Source of the DNA: Actinocorallia populi
GTDB lineage: Bacteria; Actinomycetota; Actinomycetes; Streptosporangiales; Streptosporangiaceae
DNA: 64,000 bases
Assembly (NCBI RefSeq): GCF_002995495.1
Contig: NZ_PVZV01000003.1
Coordinates: forward strand, 62,001-126,000
Direction: 5' to 3'
The notes beneath the pieces are model-generated. The model made no database searches. It saw only the letters and a program-made list of their open reading frames with translations, and was not told the origin of the DNA. Below are positions 8,303 to 16,763 of this stretch, one piece after another; position 1 is the first letter of the stretch, and each line of letters begins with the position of its first letter. Both the position numbers and the translations under genes were made by a program.

Positions 8303-8893
8303 GTGGAAGACTCGACGCGCGTGACGACGACCAGGGACATCGCCCGTACGGCCATCCGGTCCGAGCTGGCCCGCGCGGCCATCGAGCTGTTCCGCCGCGA
8401 GGGCTTCGACCGGGTCACCCTCAACGACGTCGCCGTGGCCGCCGGCGTCTCCCGCAGCACCTTCCTGCGCTACTTCGGCAGCAAGGAGGAGGCCGTCCTC
8501 GGCGCCATGGACGACCTGGGCGGCCAGGCCGCCGCCGCCCTCCGGGCACGGCCCTGTGGCGAGAGCGACTGGACCGCCCTGCGCCGCTGCCTCGACCCCT
8601 TCCTCGAGGCCTACCGCGCCGACCCGTCCGGCACCCTCACCATCACCCGCCTCATCCAGGAGAGCCCCGCCCTGCGCAACCGCCAGCTCGAGAAGCAGGC
8701 GAGCTGGCTGCCCGCCCTGGCCCTGGCCCTGGCCGACCGCTCCCCCCGGCCCGACCCGCTGGCCGCCTCCGTCCGCGCCGCCGCCGCCCTCGACTGCCTC
8801 AGCATCGCCGTCACCCACTGGACGGCCTCCGACGGCGCCGAGGACCTCGCCGCCCTCCTGGACCGCGCCTTCGCCGCACTCGCCACCGCCTGA
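8303..8893 (+). CDS. TetR-family transcriptional regulator
   Basis: 196 residues beginning at GTG 8303. The N-terminal helix-turn-helix (about 28-58) reads TLNDVAVAAGVSRSTFLRYFGSKEEAV, typical of the family; the C-terminal ligand-binding domain is all-helical and Ala/Leu-rich. Divergent from the SDR gene, the usual arrangement for a local repressor released by the substrate or product of that enzyme. Ligand unknown. Confidence 0.88.
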   Translation: MEDSTRVTTTRDIARTAIRSELARAAIELFRREGFDRVTLNDVAVAAGVSRSTFLRYFGSKEEAVLGAMDDLGGQAAAALRARPCGESDWTALRRCLDPFLEAYRADPSGTLTITRLIQESPALRNRQLEKQASWLPALALALADRSPRPDPLAASVRAAAALDCLSIAVTHWTASDGAEDLAALLDRAFAALATA

Positions 8894-8927
8894 GAGCACG
8901 CCACGCACGACCTTCCCGGGCCTCCGT

Positions 8928-9073
8928 CGAAGCGGCCGCGCCCCGAGCGCCGCCCGGCGGGAGAACCGTCCACCCGCCGGTTCAGGCAGAACGGACGAAG
9001 CGAAGCGGCCGCGCCCGGACGCCGCCCGGCGGGCGAGGCCGTCCGCCCCGCCGGTTCAGGCGGAGCGGGCGAG
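8928..9073. repeat. Tandem imperfect direct repeat of about 68 bp with internal hairpins
   Basis: A unit beginning CGAAGCGGCCGCGCCC and ending in GGTTCAGGC-GA-CGG occurs at 8928-8995 and again at 9001-9068. Each copy has a hairpin (CCGGCGGG ... CCCGCCGG in the first). The second copy contains the last codons and stop of the IclR gene (9056), so the first looks like a duplicated 3' end of that gene. It lies between convergent genes and probably works as a double terminator. Confidence 0.65.
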
Positions 9074-9832
9074 ATCGGCCTCGATGGCGGCGGCGGCGCG
9101 GGAGAGGGTGTCGACCAGCGACGGCAGCCGGTGCCGGTCGTAGCGTCCGCTGGGCATCGACACCGACAGGCCCGCGAGCGCGGTTCTGTCCGGGGCCCGG
9201 ACCGGTACGCCGAGCGCCACCACGCCGCGCTCCGAGCGGCCCTGGTTGAGCACGAAACCGTTGCGCCGCACCCGGGCCAGCTCGGCGCGCAGGCGGACCA
9301 GGTCCGGCCGGTCGGCGGGGCGGTCGGCGTACCGTTCGGCCGGGTAGACGCCCTCCAGCTCCGCGCCGGGGATCTCGGCCAGCAGCAGGAGCCCGGCGGT
9401 GGTGCGGTGCGCGGGGAAGACCATGCCCTCGCGGGAGCCGACCCGCAGGCTCTGGGAGCATTCGACGCTGGCGATGAACCGGACCGTGTCGCCGGTGCGC
9501 ACCGCCAGGTTCGCGGACTCGTCGAGCACGCCGACCAGCCGGTGCAGGTGCGGCAGGGCCGCCGCCCGCAGCCGGGACGCGGCCGAGGGCGAGTGGGCGG
9601 CGAGCTCCAGGACCGGGCCCGCCCGGTAGAGGCGCCGCTCGTCCTGGACCGCGAAGTCCCGGTACACCAGCATCGCGAGCAGCCGGTGCGCGGTGGAGCG
9701 GGCCACGCCCAGCCGCTCGGCGACCTCCGAGACGGTCAGCTCGCCCTCCAGCTGCAGCATCGCGGCGATCCGCAACGCGTGGTCCACGCTGTTGACCAGG
9801 TAGGCGGGCGGGTTCTTCAGCGGTTTGTCCAC
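9056..9832 (-). CDS. IclR-family regulator of the gentisate operon
   Basis: 258 residues from GTG 9832 (GAGGG just upstream). N-terminal winged helix-turn-helix about 15-75 (EVAERLGVARSTAHRLLAMLV), followed by the IclR effector-binding domain (about 85-250: ANLAVRTGDTVRFIASVE, RTTAGLLLLAE, RGVVALGVPVR). Members bind aromatic or small organic acids and act as repressor or activator of divergent catabolic operons. It is divergent from the gentisate genes with only 66 bases between, containing a perfect palindrome, so local control is very likely. Whether gentisate itself or the hydroxybenzoate substrate is the ligand is not visible. Confidence 0.92.
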   Translation of the reverse strand: MDKPLKNPPAYLVNSVDHALRIAAMLQLEGELTVSEVAERLGVARSTAHRLLAMLVYRDFAVQDERRLYRAGPVLELAAHSPSAASRLRAAALPHLHRLVGVLDESANLAVRTGDTVRFIASVECSQSLRVGSREGMVFPAHRTTAGLLLLAEIPGAELEGVYPAERYADRPADRPDLVRLRAELARVRRNGFVLNQGRSERGVVALGVPVRAPDRTALAGLSVSMPSGRYDRHRLPSLVDTLSRAAAAIEADLARSA

Positions 9833-9841
9833 GATCCCTCG

Positions 9842-9858
9842 ATTCTGCACAGCAGAAT
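9842..9858. promoter_or_regulatory. Perfect 7-3-7 palindrome, probable IclR operator
   Basis: ATTCTGC-ACA-GCAGAAT lies in the 66-base region between the divergent IclR gene and the gentisate operon. Size and symmetry fit an IclR dimer site, and its position close to both starts allows control in both directions. Confidence 0.7.
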
Positions 9859-9898
9859 TATCAGTTCTCCATAGTGAGACAGCAGCCACACTAGCCGC

Positions 9899-11056
9899 AT
9901 GAGCACCCCTGTGACCACGCCAGAGTCGCCGGTGCGGCTCCGTGCGATCGACGCGCCGGGCCAGCCCGACGCCACCCCCGCGCTCGAAGACCTCTACCGC
10001 GGCTTCGAGCGGGAACTGCTGGTGCCGCTGTGGACGGAGATCGGCGACCTGATGCCGGCGCATCCCCGTTCGCGCGCGGTGCCGCACCTGTGGCGCTGGG
10101 AGAACCTGCGCCGGCTCGCCGCGCAGGCCGGCGACCTCGTCCCGGTCGGCCGCGGCGGGGAGCGGCGGGCGATCGCGCTGGCGAACCCGGGCCTGGGCGG
10201 CAGGCCGTTCGCGACGCCCACGCTGTGGGCGGCGATCCAGTACCTGATGCCCGGCGAGGACGCCCCCGAGCACCGCCACACCCAGCACGCCTTCCGCTTC
10301 GTCGTCGAGGGCGAGGGCGTGTGGACGGTCGTGAACGGCGACGCCGTCCCGATGCGCCGCGGCGACTTCCTGCCGCAGGCCGGCTGGAACCGGCACGCCC
10401 ACCACAACGCGACCGGCCGGCCGATGGCCTGGATCGACGGCCTCGACATCCCGTTCCAGTACCTCACCGAGGCGCAGTTCTTCGAGTTCGGCCGCGACGA
10501 GATCAGCGACGCCGAGCGGATCACGCCCGAGCGCTCCCGCTCCGAGCGGCTGTGGGCCCACCCGGGGCTGCGCCCGCTGTCCGTCGGCGAGCTCTCCCCC
10601 GGCACCCCCCTGCTGTCCTACAAGTGGGAGTTCACCGACCGCGCCCTGGCCGACCAGCTCTCCCTGGAGTCCGAGGGCTTCGGCGGCACCGTCGAACCCG
10701 GCCACGCCGCCGTCCGCTACACCGACCCGGCCACCGGCGCCGACGTCCTGCCCACCCTCCGCGTCGAGATGCACCGCGTCGTCCGCGGCGCGCAGACCAC
10801 CCCGGTCCGCGAGACCGGATCGTCGGTCTACCAGGTCTTCGACGGCTCCGGCACCGTCACCGTCGGGGACCGCACCTGGTCGGTCGCCCGCGGCGACCTG
10901 TTCGTCGTCCCGTCCTGGGAGCCCTTCTCGGCCCGGTCCGAGGCCGGCTCCACCGACTCCGACTCGGGCGCGCTGGACCTGTTCCGGTTCAGCGACTCCC
11001 CGGTCTTCGAAGCCCTCCGGCTCCACCGCACCCACCACGAAGGGACCACCCGATGA
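9899..11056 (+). CDS. Gentisate 1,2-dioxygenase (bicupin)
   Basis: 385 residues. Ring-cleaving Fe(II) dioxygenase: gentisate + O2 to maleylpyruvate. Two cupin domains; the first has the metal-binding motif PEHRHTQHAFRFVVEGEG with H125 and H127 as ligand candidates, followed by GDFLPQAGWNRHAHHN. The second cupin (about 270-360: SSVYQVFDGSGTVTVG, RGDLFVVPSW) lacks a full His set, as usual in this family. First gene of an operon: ATGA overlap with the hydrolase downstream. Context with isomerase, hydrolase and ring hydroxylase makes the assignment firm. Confidence 0.93.
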   Translation: MSTPVTTPESPVRLRAIDAPGQPDATPALEDLYRGFERELLVPLWTEIGDLMPAHPRSRAVPHLWRWENLRRLAAQAGDLVPVGRGGERRAIALANPGLGGRPFATPTLWAAIQYLMPGEDAPEHRHTQHAFRFVVEGEGVWTVVNGDAVPMRRGDFLPQAGWNRHAHHNATGRPMAWIDGLDIPFQYLTEAQFFEFGRDEISDAERITPERSRSERLWAHPGLRPLSVGELSPGTPLLSYKWEFTDRALADQLSLESEGFGGTVEPGHAAVRYTDPATGADVLPTLRVEMHRVVRGAQTTPVRETGSSVYQVFDGSGTVTVGDRTWSVARGDLFVVPSWEPFSARSEAGSTDSDSGALDLFRFSDSPVFEALRLHRTHHEGTTR

Positions 11057-11898
11057 AGCTCGCCACCCTCCGCGTCAACGGCTCGACCCGGGCCGTACGG
11101 CTCGACGGCGACCGGCTGGTCGACCTCGGCGCCGCCGACCTCGGCGAGTTCCTCTCCCGGGACGGCTGGGCCGAGCAGGCCGCGGCCGCCGACGCCGCCA
11201 CCGCCGGGACCTACCCCGCCGAGGGCGCGGACTTCGCCCCGGTCGTCCCGGCGCCCTCGAAGGTCGTCTGCGTGGGCCTGAACTACAAGAACCACATCCA
11301 GGAGATGGGGCGCGACCTGCCGCAGCACCCCACCCTGTTCGCGAAGTTCGCCGACTGCCTCATCGGCGCCGCCGACGACATCGCCCGCCCCGCCGAGACC
11401 GAGGCGTTCGACTGGGAGGTCGAGCTCGCCGTCGTGATCGGCAGGCCCGTCCGCCGCGCCAGGGGCGCCGAGGCCGAGGCCGCGATCGCCGGGTTCACCG
11501 TCCTCAACGACATCACCTGCCGGGACTGGCAGTTCCGCACCCGCGAGTGGCTGCAGGGCAAGATGTGGGACTCCTCCACCCCCGTCGGCCCCTACGTCGT
11601 CACCCCCGACGAGCTGCCCGGCGGCGTGCGCCCCGAGCTGGAGGTCAGGCTCAGCGTCGACGGCGAGGTCATGCAGCACGACAACACCGGCGACCTGCTC
11701 TTCGACCCGGTCGCGCTGGTGGAGTACGTCTCGACCGTCGTGCGGCTCAATCCCGGCGACATCATCGCGACCGGCACCCCGGGCGGCGTCGGCCACGCCC
11801 GCGACCCCAAGCGCTACCTGACCGGCGGCGAGCGCGTCGTCACCGAGATCCAGGGCATCGGCCGGCTCGAGAACACCGTGGCCGAGGACGCGGCCTGA
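11053..11898 (+). CDS. Fumarylacetoacetate hydrolase family: fumarylpyruvate hydrolase
   Basis: 281 residues, starting within the ATGA overlap with the dioxygenase. FAH-fold C-terminal domain with the metal-site segment FDWEVELAVVIGRP and the strand KVVCVGLNYKNHIQEMG typical of acylpyruvase-like members. In this pathway it hydrolyses 3-fumarylpyruvate to fumarate and pyruvate. Maleylpyruvate hydrolysis is the alternative, but an isomerase gene follows directly, so fumarylpyruvate is the likely substrate. Acts in the cytoplasm and needs Mg2+ or Mn2+. Confidence 0.9.
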   Translation: MKLATLRVNGSTRAVRLDGDRLVDLGAADLGEFLSRDGWAEQAAAADAATAGTYPAEGADFAPVVPAPSKVVCVGLNYKNHIQEMGRDLPQHPTLFAKFADCLIGAADDIARPAETEAFDWEVELAVVIGRPVRRARGAEAEAAIAGFTVLNDITCRDWQFRTREWLQGKMWDSSTPVGPYVVTPDELPGGVRPELEVRLSVDGEVMQHDNTGDLLFDPVALVEYVSTVVRLNPGDIIATGTPGGVGHARDPKRYLTGGERVVTEIQGIGRLENTVAEDAA

Positions 11899-12608
11899 TG
11901 CGCCGCACCTTCGAAGACGCACTCAGCTGGAGCGCGACGGGAACCAGGCTGTTCCTCGACGCCGCCGCCGGATGGGGCGAAGAGCAGTACCTCGCCCCGT
12001 CCGGGCTCCCCGGCTGGACCCGCAAGCACCTGGTCGCGCACGTGGCGGCGAACGCCGACGCGCTGGGCAACCTGGTGCGCTGGGCCGCCACCGGCGAAGA
12101 GACCCCGATGTACTCCTCGATGGAGCAGCGCAACGCCGACATCGAGGCCGGCTCCGTCAAGCCGGCCGCCGAGCTGGCCGCCTGGCTGCACGGGTCCGCG
12201 GACCGGCTCACCGCGGGCACCGTCGCCCTGAGCTCCGCGCAGTGGGACGCCGAGGTGGTCACCGCCCAGGGGCGCACGGTCCCCGCGACCGAGATCCCGT
12301 GGCTGCGTGCACGCGAGGTCTGCGTGCACGCCGTCGACCTGGCCGCAGGCGTCTCCTTCGCCGACCTGCCCGCCGGGTTCCTGACCGCCCTGGCCGACGA
12401 CATCACGGGCAAGCGCCGCAACGCCCCCGGACCCGCGGTCGTCCTCACCGCCGCCGACACCGGCGACGGCTGGGAACTGCCCGGGGAAGGCGACACCACC
12501 GCGGTCACCGGCCCGCTCGCGGAGGTCGCGGCGTATCTCGCCGGCCGCCCGCACGCCCTGACCGCGACCGACGGCTCCCCCGCTCCGGCACTGCCGGCGT
12601 GGTTGTGA
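11898..12608 (+). CDS. Mycothiol-dependent maleylpyruvate isomerase
   Basis: 236 residues; its ATG shares one base with the preceding stop (TGATG). Belongs to the DinB-like MDMPI family, which isomerises maleylpyruvate to fumarylpyruvate with mycothiol as cofactor, an actinobacterial thiol. The metal ligands H48 (KHLVAHVAAN), E140 and H144 (RAREVCVHAVDL) are present at the spacing of the Corynebacterium glutamicum enzyme. The C-terminal part is the SCP2-like domain. Explains how this operon works without glutathione. Confidence 0.92.
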   Translation: MRRTFEDALSWSATGTRLFLDAAAGWGEEQYLAPSGLPGWTRKHLVAHVAANADALGNLVRWAATGEETPMYSSMEQRNADIEAGSVKPAAELAAWLHGSADRLTAGTVALSSAQWDAEVVTAQGRTVPATEIPWLRAREVCVHAVDLAAGVSFADLPAGFLTALADDITGKRRNAPGPAVVLTAADTGDGWELPGEGDTTAVTGPLAEVAAYLAGRPHALTATDGSPAPALPAWL

Positions 12609-12634
12609 GCGTCCACGGCACCGAGGAGAACGAC

Positions 12635-13927
12635 GTGAGCACACCCACCTCCGCGAACCCCGTCGACGTCCTGATCGTCGGAGGCGGCATCGGCGGCCTG
12701 AGCGCGGCCTTCGCCCTGGCCCGCGAGGGCCTGCGGGTGCGCGTGCTGGAGCAGGCCCGCGAGTTCGGCGAGGTCGGCGCGGGCCTGCAGATCGCGCCCA
12801 ACTGCACCCGGATCCTGCACGACTACGGCCTGCTCGAGGAGGCCAAGAGCCTCGGCGTGCTGCCGAAGAGCATGGTGATGCGCGACGCCGTCGACGGCAG
12901 CGAGCTGACCCGGCTGGACCTGGTCGACCTGGAACGCGAGTACGGCTTCCCGTACATGGTCATCCACCGCAGCGACCTGCACGGCATCTTCCTGCGCGCC
13001 TGCCGGCGCGCGGGAGTCGACCTGGTCACCGACGCCCGGGTCACCGGCTACGCGAACACCGCGTCCGGCGCCCGGGTGCTGCTGGCGGACGGCCGCGCCG
13101 ACGCCGCACGGATCGTCATCGCCGCCGACGGCCTGCACTCGGTCGCGCGCGGGCTCCTGGTCGAGGACGAGCCGGTCAGCTCCTCCTACGTCGCCTACCG
13201 GGCCGCGGTCCCCATCGAGCAGGCGGGCCGCGACGTCGACCTCGGCGAGGTCTCGGTCCACGTCGGGCCGCGCTGCCACTTCGTCCACTACGGGCTGCGC
13301 GGCGGCGAGATGCTCAACCAGGTCGCGGTCTTCGAGTCGCCCAAGGCCCTCGCGGGCGAGGCCGACTGGGGGACGCCCGACGAGCTCGACGCCGCCTTCG
13401 CCGCCACCTGCCCGGACGTCCGGGCGGGCATCCCGCTGATGTGGCGCGACCGGTGGTGGCGGATGTTCGACCGCGACCCGGTCATGACCTGGGTCGACGG
13501 GAACATCGTGCTGCTCGGCGACGCCGCCCACCCGCCGCTGCAGTACATGGCGCAGGGCGCGATCATGGCCGTCGAGGACGGCTGGGTGCTCGCCCGGCAC
13601 GTCGCGGCGCGCCGCGGCGCGGACGGTTCGGTCGACTGGCGGGGCGCGCTCGCGGCGTACGAGGCGGTCCGCCCCGAGCACTGCCGCCGGGTGGTGGAGA
13701 CGGCCCGCGCCTGGGGCGAGCTGTGGCACCTCGACGGCGTCGCGCGGCTGCGGCGCAACGTGCTCCTGCGGGCCCGCGACACCCTCGACTACTCCTTCAC
13801 CGACTGGATCTACGGCCCGACGGCCCTGACCCCCGAGGAGGAGCCGCCGATGTTCACCCCGATCCCCCTGGACTCCGTCGACGTGTCCGGCGTTCCGGAG
13901 CCCTCGGAGCCGGCCGGCGTCCGCTGA
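12635..13927 (+). CDS. FAD-dependent hydroxybenzoate hydroxylase feeding gentisate (probable 3-hydroxybenzoate 6-monooxygenase)
   Basis: 430 residues from GTG 12635, with GAGGAGAA six bases upstream. Class A flavoprotein monooxygenase: Rossmann motif IVGGGIGGLSAAF (14-26), the RIVIAADGLHS (DG) motif and the second FAD motif GDAAHPPLQYMAQGA. It uses NAD(P)H and O2 to hydroxylate an aromatic acid. As the last gene of a gentisate operon it most likely makes gentisate from 3-hydroxybenzoate; salicylate 5-hydroxylation is an alternative that sequence alone cannot exclude. Confidence 0.85.
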   Translation: MSTPTSANPVDVLIVGGGIGGLSAAFALAREGLRVRVLEQAREFGEVGAGLQIAPNCTRILHDYGLLEEAKSLGVLPKSMVMRDAVDGSELTRLDLVDLEREYGFPYMVIHRSDLHGIFLRACRRAGVDLVTDARVTGYANTASGARVLLADGRADAARIVIAADGLHSVARGLLVEDEPVSSSYVAYRAAVPIEQAGRDVDLGEVSVHVGPRCHFVHYGLRGGEMLNQVAVFESPKALAGEADWGTPDELDAAFAATCPDVRAGIPLMWRDRWWRMFDRDPVMTWVDGNIVLLGDAAHPPLQYMAQGAIMAVEDGWVLARHVAARRGADGSVDWRGALAAYEAVRPEHCRRVVETARAWGELWHLDGVARLRRNVLLRARDTLDYSFTDWIYGPTALTPEEEPPMFTPIPLDSVDVSGVPEPSEPAGVR

Positions 13928-13937
13928 CCGCGTGCAG

Positions 13938-13966
13938 GCCCGGCGTCCGCACGGCGGGCGCCGGGC
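13938..13966. terminator. Hairpin terminator ending the gentisate operon
   Basis: Arms GCCCGGCGTCCGC and GCGGGCGCCGGGC with a 3-nt loop and one mismatch, between the convergent ends at 13927 and 13979. Confidence 0.7.
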
Positions 13967-13978
13967 TTCGCGTCGAGG

Positions 13979-14578
13979 TCACCGGGAGGGTCGCGCCGGG
14001 ACCGGCGGGAGGTCTTCCTGCGTCCTGAGGAGCGGCTTGCTGAGGACGATGAACTCCAGGTCGGGACGGCGGGGGATGCCGAAGCGCTCGTTGTCGTGGG
14101 GGAAGGGGCGGCGCTCTCCGGTCCGGCGGTAGCCGCGGCGCTCGTACCAGGCGACGAGCTCGGCGCGGAGGGAGATCACCGTCATCTGCATCTCGCGGGC
14201 GCCCCAGCCGGCGCGGGCCTCGCGCTCGGCCGCGGCCAGGACGGCATGCCCCAGGCCGGCGCCCTGCAGGGTGGGACTGACGGCGAACATGCCGAAATAA
14301 GCGATATCGCCCTGCTGTTCCAGCTGGCAGCAGGCCACCGGCACGCCGCCCCGCTCGACCAGCAGCACCCGGCTGCCCGGCGTCTCGATGATCTCCAGCA
14401 CGGCCGCCGCGTCGGTCCGCCCCCCGTCGAGCAGGTCCGCCTCCGACGTCCAGCCCGCCCTGCTGGCATCCCCGCGATAAGCCGACTCCACCAGCGCCAC
14501 CACCGCGGGAACGTCCTGCGGCACCGCCTCCCGCAGGACGACCTCCACCGCCGTCAACGCCTCTTCACCGGTCCTCAC
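13979..14578 (-). CDS. GNAT-family N-acetyltransferase
   Basis: 199 residues from GTG 14578, which has GAGAGGGG 8 bases upstream; GTG at 14584 or 14629 are alternatives. Single GNAT domain: N-terminal VVLREAVPQDVPAVVALVE, a central beta bulge FGMFAVSPTLQGAGLGHAVL carrying the acetyl-CoA loop (Q-x-x-G-x-G), and a C-terminal AWYERRGYRRTGERRPFP. Acetylates an amine, substrate unknown. Not obviously part of an operon. Confidence 0.85.
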   Translation of the reverse strand: MRTGEEALTAVEVVLREAVPQDVPAVVALVESAYRGDASRAGWTSEADLLDGGRTDAAAVLEIIETPGSRVLLVERGGVPVACCQLEQQGDIAYFGMFAVSPTLQGAGLGHAVLAAAEREARAGWGAREMQMTVISLRAELVAWYERRGYRRTGERRPFPHDNERFGIPRRPDLEFIVLSKPLLRTQEDLPPVPARPSR

Positions 14579-14678
14579 CCGCACCACCCCTCTCTCGGTC
14601 GCCGTCCACGGTACGCCCGGCTTCCCCACCGAAGCCGACGACCCCGGCCCTCCCCACGTCCTTCGAGGTCGGCGTCCG

Positions 14679-15212
14679 TCATTCTCCGTCGTAGACGAGC
14701 AGGCCGTCCTCGCGCAGCCGGGCTCCGGGTGTCAGCGGGTGTTCGGTGAGCCGGCCGTCATGGGCCAGGTGCAGTGCGGGCCTGCCGCGGGCCAGGACCG
14801 CGAAGTCGGCGATGAGCCTGCGGTGGCAGCGCCACCACACCGACTCGCTGCACATCACGGCGGTCCGGGTCTCCGCGGCCTCGGCCAGCAGGTCGTCCAT
14901 GGCGGCCAGGAAGTCCGGGCTGCGGGTGTGCCCGGCGTAGCCGCGGAAGGAGGTGTTCCGCCAGAACGTGTCGGGCGAGTCCGGCGCGGGCCGCCGGAAG
15001 CCGCCGAGCCGCCGCTCCCACCGGTAAGCGATCCCCTCCTCGGGCAGCCACTCCCGCAGGGCGTCGCGGTGCACGTCCGGATTGCGCCGGCTGCCGGGCG
15101 CGGTGCGCACGTCCACCACGCGCCGCACCCCGGCACCGCGGAGGAGGGCGGCCAGCTCCTCCCGCCCCGCGGTGCCGTGTCCGAATGTCGTCAACGGCTG
15201 CACACCGTCCAT
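14679..15212 (-). CDS. DUF488 family protein
   Basis: 177 residues. Conserved features of DUF488: N-terminal TFGHGTAGREELAALLR, VVDVRTAPGSRRNPD, and the CSESVWWRCHRRLIAD segment containing the Cys and Arg-rich patch typical of the family. The biochemical role is not established; several members sit near nucleic-acid or stress genes. Here it lies between an acetyltransferase and a double TetR regulator without clear functional link. Confidence 0.82.
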   Translation of the reverse strand: MDGVQPLTTFGHGTAGREELAALLRGAGVRRVVDVRTAPGSRRNPDVHRDALREWLPEEGIAYRWERRLGGFRRPAPDSPDTFWRNTSFRGYAGHTRSPDFLAAMDDLLAEAAETRTAVMCSESVWWRCHRRLIADFAVLARGRPALHLAHDGRLTEHPLTPGARLREDGLLVYDGE

Positions 15213-15231
15213 CCTTCCCCGGGCGCCCCCG

Positions 15232-16461
15232 TCACTCCCGCGAGCGGCCGAGCACCTGGAAGGCGCCCCGGACCAGCTCCTCGCGCATCTCCTCCCGCGT
15301 GAGGCCCAGGTCGTCGGCTCCCGCGCTGGACAGGATGATCGCGCCGAACGCCATCTGGGCGCGCAGGCGGTCGCGCGGCCGGGCGGACCGGCCGGCCAGC
15401 GCGTTCACCAGGAGGTCTCCCAGCGAGGTCACCAGGGGCTCCCCCCGGCGGAGGTCGCGTTCGCCCTCCAGGCTCTTGGCGCCCTCGGGCACGTCCGACA
15501 GCAGAAGCGAGATCTCGCGCCGGAACCGCAGGGCGAGGTCGGCGACGCCCTCGACGGCCGCCTCGGCCACCCCGTCGCCGTCGGGGATGCCCGAGAGCCG
15601 CTCGACCAGCCCGACCGCGGCCTGGGTCGCCGGGGCCAGCAGCTCGGTGAGGATGGCCCCCTTGCCGGCGAAGTGGTACAGCACCGCGGCCTTGGAGCAC
15701 CCCGCCTCGGTGGCGATCTCCTGCAGCGACGTGCCCCGGTAGCCGTGGGCGACGAAGAGCCGCAGGGAGGTCTCCAGGAGCTGGGCGCGCAGCGCCGCGG
15801 CGGACCGCGAGGCGCTCGCCGACCTGGCTGTCCGATCGGACAGTGCCGGCTGGCCGGACGGTACGGCCGCGGCGAGCTGCGGCCACACGGCCGCGCCGAG
15901 CTGCTCGGGGGTGTCCGGGCACCCGCGGCCCAGCCAGTCGAGGGCGGCGCCCAGGATGGCTCCGGCGACGGCGGCCGCCACCGGGTCGTGCGGGGACTCC
16001 CCCGCGTCCCCCGGCTCCCCCTGGCCCCCCGCGCCGTCGCCGGGCCCCGCGAGGCCTGCGTGGACGGCGGCGGTGAGCCGCCGGCGCAGGTGGTCGATCA
16101 CCTGGGCGCCGCCCTCGGGGCCCAGCAGGGAGCGGTAGACGGCGGCGTGCCCGCCGATGCGGGCGAAAAGCCCCGCGAGCTCCGCACGCGCCCCGCGCTC
16201 CCCGCCGGGGGCGCGACCGGACCCCAGGGCGGGGATCGCCGCGATGAGCTCGTCGAACATCGCGGCGCACGCCTCGGCGGCCAGCTCGGGGACGTCGGAG
16301 TAGTGCTCGTAGAACGTCGAGCGGTTGACGTCGGCGCGCTTGGTGACGTCGGAGACCGAGACCTGCGACAGGCTCCGCTCGGCGATGAGTTCCAGCGCCG
16401 CGGCCTGCAACACCGTGCGGGTCTGGCGGGCGCGACGGCTGGGGGCGTGTTGAGTGGCCAT
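15232..16461 (-). CDS. Double TetR regulator (two TetR units in one polypeptide)
   Basis: 409 residues, about twice the usual TetR length. First DNA-binding domain at 36-56 (VSDVTKRADVNRSTFYEHY) with its own ligand domain to about 200; then a Ser/Ala-rich linker (about 208-222) and a second complete HTH at 245-265 (EIATEAGCSKAAVLYHF) with a second ligand domain. The first half is clearly similar to the separate TetR at 28105, sharing VNRSTFYEHY at residues 45-54 and CAAMFDELIA at 65-74. Start ATG 16461 (GGAGG upstream); a strong palindrome lies 18 bases before it, suggesting autoregulation. A natural fusion rather than an artefact is likely, as the frame and codon bias are continuous. Confidence 0.88.
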   Translation of the reverse strand: MATQHAPSRRARQTRTVLQAAALELIAERSLSQVSVSDVTKRADVNRSTFYEHYSDVPELAAEACAAMFDELIAAIPALGSGRAPGGERGARAELAGLFARIGGHAAVYRSLLGPEGGAQVIDHLRRRLTAAVHAGLAGPGDGAGGQGEPGDAGESPHDPVAAAVAGAILGAALDWLGRGCPDTPEQLGAAVWPQLAAAVPSGQPALSDRTARSASASRSAAALRAQLLETSLRLFVAHGYRGTSLQEIATEAGCSKAAVLYHFAGKGAILTELLAPATQAAVGLVERLSGIPDGDGVAEAAVEGVADLALRFRREISLLLSDVPEGAKSLEGERDLRRGEPLVTSLGDLLVNALAGRSARPRDRLRAQMAFGAIILSSAGADDLGLTREEMREELVRGAFQVLGRSRE

Positions 16462-16478
16462 GCCTCCAGGGTATTGTT

Positions 16479-16496
16479 CTCCGACATCTGTCGGAG
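16479..16496. promoter_or_regulatory. 8-2-8 palindrome, probable operator of the double TetR regulator
   Basis: CTCCGACA-TC-TGTCGGAG lies just upstream of the start at 16461. Its core TCCGACA/TGTCGGA reappears in the large palindrome in front of the related TetR gene at 28105. Confidence 0.7.
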
Positions 16497-16763
16497 TCCC
16501 AGTGATCAACAAGTGGCACCGAACCCGCACGGGCAGGGGTGATCTTCAACCCCCTCCTCCAGGTCGCCCACCACGCCGGACCACCTCGCGAGGATGGCCA
16601 GGCAGCGGGGAGGAGGCTCACCGGTTCGCCTGGTCGGCCATATAAGCCCCCGCCTTGACAAAGTAAGTTCGCCGCAGCGGCACCGTCGGGCGGGCCCCGC
16701 CGCCGCGCGGTGAAGCGGCGGGGCCCGAGGGGGGTCAGGAAGGTTCCGAGGCCGTGGAGGCGG
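16497..16763. other. Intergenic region without a gene
   Basis: 267 bases between the double TetR gene start region and the end of the PLAT-like gene. It holds the hairpin at 16691-16727 and an isolated TTGACA (16655-16660) without a fitting -10 box or downstream gene. No coding frame is convincing. Confidence 0.6.
16691..16727. terminator. Strong hairpin terminator for the 17888-16764 operon
   Basis: 13-bp perfect arms CGGGCCCCGCCGC and GCGGCGGGGCCCG with an 11-nt loop, downstream of the minus-strand gene ending at 16764. Confidence 0.75.

Noticed and set aside
16655-16660. TTGACA box on the plus strand
   Set aside because: No -10 box at a fitting distance and no plus-strand gene downstream.
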